Assembly (NCBI RefSeq): GCF_021173085.1
Contig: NZ_CP076413.1
Coordinates: 2,879,501-2,943,500, forward strand
DNA length: 64,000 nucleotides
Source: Ralstonia wenshanensis
Lineage (GTDB): Bacteria; Pseudomonadota; Gammaproteobacteria; Burkholderiales; Burkholderiaceae
Direction: 5' to 3'
The position numbers and the translations under genes were made by a program. Below are positions 1 through 7,454 of the stretch, piece after piece. The stretch's first letter is position 1; every line of letters starts with the position of its first letter. The notes under the pieces were generated by a model. That model did not search any database. It was not told the DNA's origin and saw only the letters and a list, made by a program, of their open reading frames with translations.

Positions 1-785
1 TCGCCCTGACCGACGGCCGCAAGGCCAACGCCAAAGTGGTCGGCTCCGATCCGGAAACCGACTTGGCCGTCCTCAAGATCAATCTGCCCAATCTGCCCGC
101 GATCACCCTGGGCCGACTGGAGAATGTGCGCGTTGGCGATGTGGTGCTCGCCATCGGCAATCCGTTCGGCGTGGGCCAGACGGTGACGATGGGGATCGTG
201 TCCGCCCTGGGTCGCAGCCATCTGGGCATCAACACCTTCGAAAACTTCATCCAGACCGACGCCGCGATCAACCCCGGCAATTCGGGTGGCGCGCTGGTCG
301 ATGCCGACGGCAACCTCCTCGGGATCAACACGGCGATCTACTCGCGCTCGGGCGGCTCGCTTGGCATCGGCTTTGCGATTCCGGTGTCGCTGGCCAAGCA
401 GGTGATGGAATCGATCATCTCGACCGGCAGCGTGGTGCGCGGCTGGATCGGTGTAGAGCCGCAGGATGTGACGCCGGAGATCGCCGAGTCGTTTGGCTTG
501 TCGCGCAAGGATGGCGCGCTGATTGCCGCCGTGGTTCAAGGCGGCCCCGCAGACAAGGCGGGCCTGCGCCCGGGAGACATTCTCACCAGCGTCAACGGTG
601 AGCCGATCCTGGATACGACGGCGCTGCTCAACAGCATCGCTCAGTTGCAACCCGGCGCGGAAGCTAAGGTGACGGTTTCACGCAAAGGCAAGGCAGTAGA
701 ACTGACCATCGTTGTCGGTAAGCGTCCCCCGCCGACGCGTCGCAACGTACCGATGCCTTCGCAGGACGACGAAGAACCACAGTAA
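1..785 (+). CDS. HtrA/Deg-family periplasmic serine protease, 3' part only
   Basis: Envelope quality-control endopeptidase of the trypsin-like S1C family. The reading frame enters open at the left edge of the window (first full codon at base 3), so the signal peptide or anchor and the catalytic His are missing. Visible are the catalytic Asp region (DPETDLAVL), the nucleophile loop GNSGG, and one C-terminal PDZ domain beginning near VRGWIGVEP and ending in a Pro-rich, acidic tail. With a single PDZ it resembles DegS/AlgW or MucD-like proteins rather than two-PDZ DegP, but the family member cannot be fixed from a fragment. A strong terminator follows. Protease class is certain; the exact orthologue is not. 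Confidence 0.93.
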   Translation, partial: ALTDGRKANAKVVGSDPETDLAVLKINLPNLPAITLGRLENVRVGDVVLAIGNPFGVGQTVTMGIVSALGRSHLGINTFENFIQTDAAINPGNSGGALVDADGNLLGINTAIYSRSGGSLGIGFAIPVSLAKQVMESIISTGSVVRGWIGVEPQDVTPEIAESFGLSRKDGALIAAVVQGGPADKAGLRPGDILTSVNGEPILDTTALLNSIAQLQPGAEAKVTVSRKGKAVELTIVVGKRPPPTRRNVPMPSQDDEEPQ

Positions 786-807
786 GCAGCAGATTTCGTA
801 ATACACG

Positions 808-836
808 AACGGCGGCCATATGTGCCGCCGTTTTTT
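808..836 (+). terminator. Intrinsic terminator after the HtrA gene
   Basis: A 9-bp perfect stem (AACGGCGGC with GCCGCCGTT) and a 7-nt loop are followed by six T on the plus strand. It starts 22 bases after the stop codon. Confidence 0.9.
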
Positions 837-840
837 ATGC

Positions 841-1133
841 ACGCACGCTTGACCATCAAGCCAGCATGCTGAGGGGGCGAGCCACCTTGACGCGGGCGCG
901 CTCGCTCAACAAGCGATCAGACCAATAGCTGCGCGACATTGCTGCGAACTGCCTTCGTCACGCTCCGCTGGGGCGGCGTCGTCTCACCCGAGCGGGCGCC
1001 GCCGTAAGACGGCAAGCGAGACGGCCTACCTCCCCTCGCCTCCGCTAGCGTCATCAGCCAAAGCTTGCACACCAGCCGAGCCATCCCTCGGCAGAGTTTC
1101 AAGCATGGAGGCGCGCTACGGATCGTTCGCACA
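841..1133. other. Gene-free stretch between HtrA and porin terminators
   Basis: About 290 bases of GC-rich sequence bounded by two terminators. Short frames exist on the minus strand (for example 917-1132), but none has a ribosome binding site or a recognisable domain, and the composition is Arg/Pro-rich as in shadow frames. No tRNA, promoter or repeat family is recognised. It may be decayed DNA. Confidence 0.5.
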
Positions 1134-1168
1134 AAGAAAAACGCCGACTCCTTTCGGAATCGGCGTTT
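1134..1168 (-). terminator. Intrinsic terminator after the porin gene
   Basis: Read on the minus strand, a stem of ACGCCGA with TCGGCGT is followed by a T-rich tail (TTTTTCTTTG). It lies about 40 bases after the porin stop codon. Confidence 0.9.
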
Positions 1169-1206
1169 AACCGTTTAATTCGATGCGCCCTTACGAGCGC
1201 GTCAAA

Positions 1207-2313
1207 TTAGAACTTGTGACGCACGCCAACCGTAGCGCCGAACTGGTTGTTGCTGTTGTTCGGGCCCGAGAACACTTGGTTGCCGCCCGTCAGGGTCGTA
1301 CCAGCGTAGCTGGCGTCGTTCAGGCCCATCACGCCCAGACCCGAGCCGCCGCTGTTCTTAGCATAGGCCACGTTGAAGTAGGCGTCGGTGCGCTTCGACA
1401 GAGCGTAGTCGGTGCCGACCACGAACAGCCACGGGTTGCCCGTACCGCTGTTCTTGAACTGTTGGTAGTAAGCCGTACCCGTCAGCGACAGAGCCGGAGT
1501 AGCTTGGTAACCCAGGCCAGCCCAGTACAGGTTCGAACGCAGGTTGCCGTTGCCAGCAACAGTTGCGTAGTTAGCCTTGTACCAACGGTAGCCAGCGTAC
1601 AGCTTGGCCGGGCCGAAAGCGTACGTGCCAGCGATCGTGGCGCGTTGTTCGCGGTTGTCGCTACCAACGGTCGTCGAGTTGGTCTGGTCGTACACTGCGC
1701 CGATGCCCAGCGGGCCGCCAGCGTAGTTAGCACCCAGGCTCCACTCGCGGCCGGTCTTGTTGCTGCCAGCCACTTCGTTGCCGTTGTAGTTGAACGAGTA
1801 CAGACCGGAGACGCTCAGGCCACCGAACGTGCCAACGTACTTGACGGCGTTGTCAGCACGGCCAGCGAAGAACTGGTCTTGCGAGGCCAGCGAGTAACGC
1901 GTGGCGATTGCCATCGGGTCATACATCAGCGAGAAGTCGTACAGCAGGTTTTGCTGACGACCCAGGGTCAGCTGACCCCACTGGCCTTGCAGACCGACGT
2001 AAGCGTTACGACCGAACAGACGGCCACCTTGAGCCGACGTGCCGGTGTCCAGGTTGAAGCCGCTTTCCAGGTTGAAGATACCCTTCAGGCCACCGCCCAG
2101 GTCTTCAACGCCACGCAGGCCCCAACGCGAGCCCGACAGGCCGCCCGAATCCAGGCCAAAACGCGAGCCGCTGGAACCAGCGGTTGCGCCCGGCACCTTG
2201 TTTGCGTAGGTCAGACCAGCGTCGACCACGCCGTACAGGGTCACGGAGGATTGTGCATAGGCGCCACCGGCGGCCAGAGCTGCAACAGCAGCTGCAAACA
2301 GTTTCATCTTCAT
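1207..2313 (-). CDS. General trimeric outer-membrane porin
   Basis: A 368-residue outer-membrane beta-barrel porin for diffusion of small hydrophilic solutes. The start at 2313 was chosen because it gives a clean signal peptide (MKMKLFAAAVAALAAGGAYA) with mature N-terminus QSSVTLYGVVDAGL, the hallmark of Burkholderiales porins. A purine-rich site (AAGGAAAG) lies just upstream. A longer frame exists but adds an Arg-rich leader with no role. The chain ends in Phe (VGVRHKF), the BAM recognition signature. Alternating hydrophobic strands and Gly/Asn/Ser-rich loops run throughout. It is monocistronic, with its own terminator. Selectivity cannot be read from the sequence. Confidence 0.95.
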   Translation of the reverse strand: MKMKLFAAAVAALAAGGAYAQSSVTLYGVVDAGLTYANKVPGATAGSSGSRFGLDSGGLSGSRWGLRGVEDLGGGLKGIFNLESGFNLDTGTSAQGGRLFGRNAYVGLQGQWGQLTLGRQQNLLYDFSLMYDPMAIATRYSLASQDQFFAGRADNAVKYVGTFGGLSVSGLYSFNYNGNEVAGSNKTGREWSLGANYAGGPLGIGAVYDQTNSTTVGSDNREQRATIAGTYAFGPAKLYAGYRWYKANYATVAGNGNLRSNLYWAGLGYQATPALSLTGTAYYQQFKNSGTGNPWLFVVGTDYALSKRTDAYFNVAYAKNSGGSGLGVMGLNDASYAGTTLTGGNQVFSGPNNSNNQFGATVGVRHKF

Positions 2314-2647
2314 ATCGACACTTTCCTTGTCAACTGATTGGGAAATCTTGACTGTCCTTATGGACGACGCAGATACCTCACGTCTGACCGCATTATGTGC
2401 CAGCGTTGACTGATTCCGGAAACCCTTTCTGGCTCTGGGCCGCGATTTGCGGCCAAGTTGTTGCTCATGGGCAACACGCGCCGGACCCCATTGAGAGGGG
2501 GGCGCGACCCGCTTTTTGCGCGATGGCACTGGGGTTGGCGGGCGATTGTCACCCTCTTCCCGCCGAACAAATTTGGGGAGTCTGTGACGGTTCCGGATTG
2601 TCGCCTTCGCACCACGTTACAGCAAAAAGTGGTCTTTTATTCTCTTT
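2314..2647. promoter_or_regulatory. Porin promoter and leader region
   Basis: No gene is seen in these 334 bases. On the minus strand a possible -10 (CATAAT, 2392-2397) lies about 80 bases before the porin start, with only a weak -35 near 2415-2421. The segment near 2620-2647 is AT-rich and sits directly after the stop of the binding-protein gene; it shows no convincing terminator stem. Confidence 0.35.
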
Positions 2648-3790
2648 TTATCGACCGAGTGCGGCGTGCCATCGCTTTAGGAAATCGGCACGGCGGAGCT
2701 GATCTTGATGGGCGAGTAAACCCGGGCCGACGGGGATGGGCCGGTGCGTATTTCCAAGCTCGGCGAGCAGCCGCTTGGCAGTAAGGCCGGTCTCAACGTC
2801 CTGGCGCAGCGAAAACAGGAATGCGCGATCCGCCATCACGCTCTGGCCATCGCGCGAGAGCATGAAGTCGAGCCACAGGCGCGCGGCATTCGGGCGGGCA
2901 GCGCGCCGCGCGATGAAGGCGACGCGCGTGGCCACCAGGGTGTAGTCGGTCGGCATCTTGATGGCGAGGGCCGGATTGCGATCGACGTAGCGCGCGGCGT
3001 ATGAGCCGATCACGTTGTAGGCGAGCAGGCTTTCGCCGGAGGCGACGCGCTCCAGCATCGCGGCCGTCGTGATGTACAAGTTGACGTTGACGCCACCCAA
3101 TGCCTTGGCAACATCCCAGAATACCGGTGTGGTGCGCGCGTCTTCGGCGGCGAAGAGAAAGGCCGAGCCGGAGTGCTCGATGTCGTACGAGGCGACGCGA
3201 CCGCGCAGCAAGTCACGATGGCCATTCAGAATGCGGGCGAAGTCGGCGTGGGTGGAAGGAATCAACTCCGCCGGCAGTTGTCGCGTGTTGTAGACGAAGA
3301 CGACCGGCTCGTAGCTCGTGCCGTAGGCCTCGTTCTTCCAGATGGCCCATGACGGCAGGTACGGCCTTTCGGGTGATGCGTACGAGAGTGCGTGGCCGTC
3401 GTTCACCAGCTTGAACTGCTCGGGCATGGCCGAACTCCAGACCACATCGGCGCCCGGCGATTTGGCGGCGAACTCAGCGAGGAAGCGGCGGTAAATGTCG
3501 TCGCTGTTTTGCTCGCGGTAGTCGACGGTGATGCCCGGGTAGCGCGTTTCGAAGGCGCGGATCAGCGGGTACGCGGCGGAGAAATCTGTCGTGGAATACA
3601 CCGTGACACGGCCTTCGCGGCGCGCGGCGTCGATCATCGCGCCGTAATCGCGCGGGTAATACGACGGCAGCTCCGGCGCCGGGCGGGCCAGCCACTGCGC
3701 CTGCGCCCCACGCGCGACGACGCCGCTTGCAGCCAGCAACGCGGCGGTCTGACAAAGCCAGCGGCGACGGGAATTGAGGATGGACGACAT
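2648..3790 (-). CDS. ABC transporter substrate-binding protein (AfuA/FbpA-like), divergent paralogue
   Basis: A 380-residue periplasmic binding protein of extracellular solute-binding family 1. The N-terminus has S7-R8-R9-R10-W11-L12 ahead of a hydrophobic stretch, which resembles a Tat signal; cleavage is likely after GAQA. Conserved blocks such as YGTSYEPVVFVYN and THADF closely parallel the plus-strand binding protein at 6261-7367 (YGTTYEPAVFLYN, THADF), so the two are paralogues. It is transcribed divergently from the response regulator and has no permease on its own strand. It could be an alternative receptor for the same transporter or a co-sensor for the kinase. Substrate is unknown: family members bind ferric iron, hexose phosphates or phosphonates. 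Confidence 0.88.
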   Translation of the reverse strand: MSSILNSRRRWLCQTAALLAASGVVARGAQAQWLARPAPELPSYYPRDYGAMIDAARREGRVTVYSTTDFSAAYPLIRAFETRYPGITVDYREQNSDDIYRRFLAEFAAKSPGADVVWSSAMPEQFKLVNDGHALSYASPERPYLPSWAIWKNEAYGTSYEPVVFVYNTRQLPAELIPSTHADFARILNGHRDLLRGRVASYDIEHSGSAFLFAAEDARTTPVFWDVAKALGGVNVNLYITTAAMLERVASGESLLAYNVIGSYAARYVDRNPALAIKMPTDYTLVATRVAFIARRAARPNAARLWLDFMLSRDGQSVMADRAFLFSLRQDVETGLTAKRLLAELGNTHRPIPVGPGLLAHQDQLRRADFLKRWHAALGR

Positions 3791-3867
3791 GCCTGTTGAA
3801 GCGCAACTGTGCTGCGCATCAGGTGGACGGTGTGATCGGCGATGTGGCCGAGATCAGGGCGCCACGC

Positions 3868-3898
3868 ATTATCATGAAAAAGTAGCCAGAACGATATT
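3868..3898. promoter_or_regulatory. Overlapping divergent promoters, binding protein / response regulator
   Basis: The 120-base gap between the divergent starts has a minus-strand -10-like GATAAT (3868-3873). It also has a plus-strand pair TTATCA (3869-3874) and GATATT (3893-3898) with an 18-base spacer. The two would share bases, so initiation in one direction should hinder the other. Assignment is by eye. Confidence 0.35.
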
Positions 3899-3910
3899 GA
3901 GAGACACCCG

Positions 3911-4612
3911 ATGCGGATTTTGCTGGTGGAGGATGAGGAAGAATTGGCCGCATGGCTGGCGCGCGCGCTGGCGCAAAGCGGCTTCGTGATCGAGCGCGCC
4001 GCGGATGGCGTCATCGCGGAGGCGTTCCTCGGCTCGGGAGAATTTGATGCGGTGGTGCTGGACCTGCGCCTGCCGCGCAAAGATGGCTTTGCCGTGTTGG
4101 CCGACATGCGCGCGCGAGACGACCGTACGCCGGTATTGATCCTCACCGCCCAGGGCGCGCTGGATGAGCGCGTGCGCGGCCTCAATGCCGGCGCCGATGA
4201 TTTCCTCACCAAGCCGTTTGCGTTGTCGGAGCTGGAGGCGCGGTTGATGGCGCTCATCCGCCGCAGCCGCGGCCGGGCGTTCCCACGTCTGCGTTGCGGG
4301 CCGCTGGAGTTCGACACCGGACGCAAGGCGTTTCTGCTGTCAGGCGAGCCGCTATCGCTCACGCCGCGCGAGCACGCCGCGCTGTCGGCGCTGCTGCACA
4401 AGACCGGCCAGCCGATCAGCAAAGTGCATTTGTTCGACAAGGTCTTCAATCTGGACAGCGATTCCAGCCCCGACGCAGTGGAAGTGGTCGTGCACCGCCT
4501 GCGCAAGAAGCTGGCGGGCACGGGCGTGCAGATCGTCACCGTCCGCGGGCTGGGCTACCTGCTCGAAACCGGCAATGGTGAAGCGCCCGCCGCCGGCGAT
4601 AGCAGCGCATGA
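3911..4612 (+). CDS. OmpR-family response regulator (TctD-like)
   Basis: A 233-residue two-component transcription factor. The receiver domain (about 1-115) has the acidic pair E7/D8, phospho-acceptor D51 in VVLDLRLP, the conserved Thr in LILTAQ and Lys in FLTKPF. The C-terminal winged-helix DNA-binding domain (about 130-222) ends in VTVRGLGYLLE. The stop overlaps the kinase start in an ATGA, so the two are translationally coupled. Its likely target is the ABC transporter operon downstream, whose promoter carries an 11-bp-period direct repeat. TctD-like assignment follows from the partner kinase type and transporter context. Confidence 0.93.
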   Translation: MRILLVEDEEELAAWLARALAQSGFVIERAADGVIAEAFLGSGEFDAVVLDLRLPRKDGFAVLADMRARDDRTPVLILTAQGALDERVRGLNAGADDFLTKPFALSELEARLMALIRRSRGRAFPRLRCGPLEFDTGRKAFLLSGEPLSLTPREHAALSALLHKTGQPISKVHLFDKVFNLDSDSSPDAVEVVVHRLRKKLAGTGVQIVTVRGLGYLLETGNGEAPAAGDSSA

Positions 4613-6138
4613 TGCAGCGGCTCACTTGGCTTCGGCTGCCGCGCAGCCTGAAACTCACGCTGCTCTGGTTGCTGCTGCCGGGGCTGGTGGGTGTGCTGGC
4701 CATCGACATCGTCTCGGCGTACCAGGCGCTGCGTAGCGCGACCGATCGCGCGTACGACCGCGCCCTGCTCGGCTCGGTACGCGCCATCGAGAACGGCGTG
4801 ACGATCGAGCGCGGGCAGGTGCAGGTCAACGTGCCGTATGTGGCGCTGTCGATGTTCGAATCGACCGCGCAGAGCAATGTCTATTACCGCGTCGCTTTCG
4901 AGCCCTTACCCGGCAAGGCACCTGAAGCCGCGCTGACCGGGTACGACGATCTGCCGCTGCCCGTCACGCGACTGGAAAATGACACCCCGCTCTTCTACGA
5001 CGCGATGTACCACGACGAGCCCGTGCGCGTGGCCGCCGTGGCCAAGCCGCTCTACCAGCCGGGGCTGCCGGCGCGCATCGTCATTCAGGTGGCGGAAACC
5101 ATCGAGACGCGGCGCGCGCTGCAACAGGCGGTGTGGCACGGTACGCTGCTGCGCGACGCGGCGCTGGTGGCGGTAAGCGCCGCGCTGTTGTGGCTCGGCG
5201 TGACCGTTGCGCTGCGCCCGCTCAATCGCCTGGCACGCAGCATCGGCGTGCGGGCGTCAGATGACCTGCGTCCGCTCGACGCCACGGATGTACCCGCCGA
5301 AGTGCGGCCGCTGGTCGACGCGATCAATCACCACATTCATCGCTACGCCGAACTTGCAGAGGCGCAAAGCCAGTTCCTTGCCGATGCGTCCCACCAGTTG
5401 CGCACGCCGCTGGCCGTGCTGCTCACGCAAGCCGAATACGCGCTGCGCGAAACCGACCCGGCGCGCGTGCGCGAAAGCCTGTCCGCGATCATCGCGCGCC
5501 TGCAGTCGACGAACCGGCTGACCACGCAATTGCTCGCCCTCGCCCGCGCACGACATGCGGGACAGGATGCGCCGGCCGAAAGCTTCGATCTTGGTGAATT
5601 GGCACGCGACGTGGTGGTCGATGCACTGCCGCTGGCGCGCGAAAAACATCAGGACCTCGGGTGGGACGACGGCGGCCTCGTCATGGCGCTGCCCGTTATT
5701 GGCTATCCGGCCTTCCTGCGTGAGGCGCTCTCCAACCTCGTGCACAACGCCATCCGCTACACGCCGGCCGGCGGACGCATCACCGTACGCGCCATGGCCG
5801 AAGGCGATGCCGCACTGGTCTGCGTGGACGACACCGGGCCCGGCATGAACGCCGACGAGCGCGCGCACGCGTTCCAGCGCTTTCGCCGTGCGCACGAGGG
5901 TGGAAGTCGTCCGGGTAAACCCAAAGCATCGCCCAAAGATGCTCGCTATGCCGCCGAAGGTTCCGGCCTCGGTCTGGCCATCGCGCGGGCCTATGCTGGG
6001 CGTAGCGGCGGACACATCGAGCTGGCCGACGGCGAGCCGAATGAGCACGGCGGCGTCGGTTTGTCGGCGCGGATTCGCGTGCCGCTGGCGACTGCGGCCT
6101 TCCCCTCTGAACATGCTGCGATGCAGCAGCCGCAATGA
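4609..6138 (+). CDS. Sensor histidine kinase (TctE-like)
   Basis: A 509-residue inner-membrane kinase. TM1 is about residues 14-38, followed by a periplasmic 2CSK_N-type domain (about 40-178) and TM2 (about 183-203). Then come a HAMP-like linker, the H-box with H262 in SHQLRTPL, the N-box (LVHNAIRYTPAGG), and the ATP-lid motifs DTGPGM and GSGLGLAI. Between these last two lies a Lys/Pro/Ser-rich insertion (about 20 residues) longer than usual. Two ATG codons overlap the regulator stop; the first is used here. The periplasmic domain type is typical of kinases that sense organic anions, often with a binding protein, which fits the two flanking binding-protein genes. Confidence 0.93.
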   Translation: MMQRLTWLRLPRSLKLTLLWLLLPGLVGVLAIDIVSAYQALRSATDRAYDRALLGSVRAIENGVTIERGQVQVNVPYVALSMFESTAQSNVYYRVAFEPLPGKAPEAALTGYDDLPLPVTRLENDTPLFYDAMYHDEPVRVAAVAKPLYQPGLPARIVIQVAETIETRRALQQAVWHGTLLRDAALVAVSAALLWLGVTVALRPLNRLARSIGVRASDDLRPLDATDVPAEVRPLVDAINHHIHRYAELAEAQSQFLADASHQLRTPLAVLLTQAEYALRETDPARVRESLSAIIARLQSTNRLTTQLLALARARHAGQDAPAESFDLGELARDVVVDALPLAREKHQDLGWDDGGLVMALPVIGYPAFLREALSNLVHNAIRYTPAGGRITVRAMAEGDAALVCVDDTGPGMNADERAHAFQRFRRAHEGGSRPGKPKASPKDARYAAEGSGLGLAIARAYAGRSGGHIELADGEPNEHGGVGLSARIRVPLATAAFPSEHAAMQQPQ

Positions 6139-6169
6139 AAGCGTGGCGAAAGCGCGCGATTTCTATAAT
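6137..6169 (+). promoter_or_regulatory. Promoter of the ABC transporter operon with tandem operator
   Basis: A consensus -10 TATAAT lies at 6164-6169. The -35 position has no TTGACA-like match. Instead a perfect direct repeat GAAAGCG (6137-6143 and 6148-6154) with an 11-base period lies just upstream. OmpR-family regulators bind tandem sites one helical turn apart in place of a -35, so this fits activation by the adjacent regulator. The repeat begins within the kinase stop codon. Confidence 0.55.
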
Positions 6170-6260
6170 CCGCCGCACCTGGGGCCATCCGTCCGAGCTA
6201 CGAGCAACAAGCCATAAGTAGCCGGCCCCACACCATCACAAGCAAACAGGAGACAAACTC

Positions 6261-7367
6261 ATGCTTCGTGGACGCTTTACGCCTGCGCACGCCGCTCTCG
6301 CTTCGATTGCAGCAGCCGCACTGACCCTCAGCGCCGCCGCCTTCGCGCAAGTTCCGGCCGGCTACCCCGCCAGCTACGCCGACACCATCGCCGCCGCCAA
6401 GAAGGAAGGGAAGGTAGTGGTGTATGCGACAACCGACACCAAAGCTGCAGATCCGCTGATCAAGGATTTCGAGTCGCTCTACCCGGGTGTGAAGGTCGAG
6501 TACAACGACATGAACAGCAGCGAGTTGTACAACCGCTTCATCAGCGAGCAGGCTGCCGGCGGCGCCTCGGCTGACATGATGTGGAACTCGTCGATGGACT
6601 CGCAGCTCAAGCTGGCGCAGACCTACGCGATGAAGTACGACTCGCCCGAAGTGCCGAACCTACCGAAGTGGGCCGTCCACAAGGGCATCGCATACGGCAC
6701 GACGTATGAGCCGGCCGTGTTCCTGTACAACAAGCGCCTGATCAAGGATTCGGAAGTGCCGCAAACGCACGCCGATTTCGCGAAGCTGGTCGCCAGCCAG
6801 CCCGAACGCTTCAAGAACAAGGTCACGACCTACGACATCGAGAAGTCGGCCGTGGGCTTCATGATGGCAGCGCAAGACAACCTGGATTCGCCGCAGTACT
6901 TCGACTTCGTCAAGGCAGTGGGCCCGAACCTAGTGCTGCAGTCCTCCACCGGCACGATGATGGAACGTGTGGCCTCGGGTGAAAACCTGGTGGCGTACAA
7001 CATCCTCGGTTCGTACGCGATTGCACGCGCCAAGAAGGATCCATCGATCGGCATCGTCTATCCGAAGGACTACACGCTGGTGGTGTCGCGCGTGGCGATG
7101 ATCGCCAAGAAGGCGAAGAACCCGAACGCGGCCAAGCTGTGGCTGGACTACATCCTGTCCAAGCGCGGCCAGGAAATCCTCGCCAACAAGTCGGATCTGC
7201 ACTCGCTGCGTGAAGACGTGACGGGCGAAGCCACCGCCGCCGGCCTGAAGAAGATTCTCGGCAACAGCATCAAGCCGATTCCGGTTGACGAATCGATCCT
7301 GGCGTTCCTGGAACCCAAGAAGCGCCTGGACTTCATCAAGCAATGGCGCACCGCCGCCGGCCGTTGA
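6261..7367 (+). CDS. ABC transporter periplasmic substrate-binding protein (AfuA/FbpA-like)
   Basis: A 368-residue extracellular solute-binding family 1 protein with a Sec signal peptide ending near LSAAAFA. It delivers substrate to the permease encoded next. A clear AGGAG lies upstream of the ATG. It is related along its whole length to the divergent protein at 2648-3790. AfuA-type proteins were named as iron binders, but in Actinobacillus pleuropneumoniae AfuA binds hexose phosphates, and related systems carry 2-aminoethylphosphonate. Metal or sugar-phosphate specificity therefore cannot be claimed here. A stable hairpin after the stop may protect its mRNA. Confidence 0.92.
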   Translation: MLRGRFTPAHAALASIAAAALTLSAAAFAQVPAGYPASYADTIAAAKKEGKVVVYATTDTKAADPLIKDFESLYPGVKVEYNDMNSSELYNRFISEQAAGGASADMMWNSSMDSQLKLAQTYAMKYDSPEVPNLPKWAVHKGIAYGTTYEPAVFLYNKRLIKDSEVPQTHADFAKLVASQPERFKNKVTTYDIEKSAVGFMMAAQDNLDSPQYFDFVKAVGPNLVLQSSTGTMMERVASGENLVAYNILGSYAIARAKKDPSIGIVYPKDYTLVVSRVAMIAKKAKNPNAAKLWLDYILSKRGQEILANKSDLHSLREDVTGEATAAGLKKILGNSIKPIPVDESILAFLEPKKRLDFIKQWRTAAGR

Positions 7368-7410
7368 TCTGATCCGCTGATCATCGGCACCCCTCTCATC
7401 TGACCGACCC

Positions 7411-7438
7411 GCCGGCGCCAGCCGTAGCTGGCGCCGGT
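7411..7438 (+). other. Intra-operon hairpin between binding protein and permease
   Basis: A perfect 11-bp stem (7412-7422 with 7427-7437) closes a CGTA loop and has no T tract, so it is not a full terminator. Such stems in ABC operons usually stabilise the binding-protein end of the mRNA and keep its level above that of the permease. Confidence 0.7.
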
Positions 7439-7454
7439 TCCTCCTGGAGGCACC

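Noticed and set aside
917-1132. 71-codon minus-strand frame in the HtrA-porin gap
   Set aside because: No ribosome binding site, no domain, lies downstream of the porin terminator, Arg/Pro/Ser-rich.
1183-2337. A 384-codon plus-strand frame opposite the porin
   Set aside because: The porin has a signal peptide, conserved N-terminus and terminal Phe; the opposite frame has no such support.
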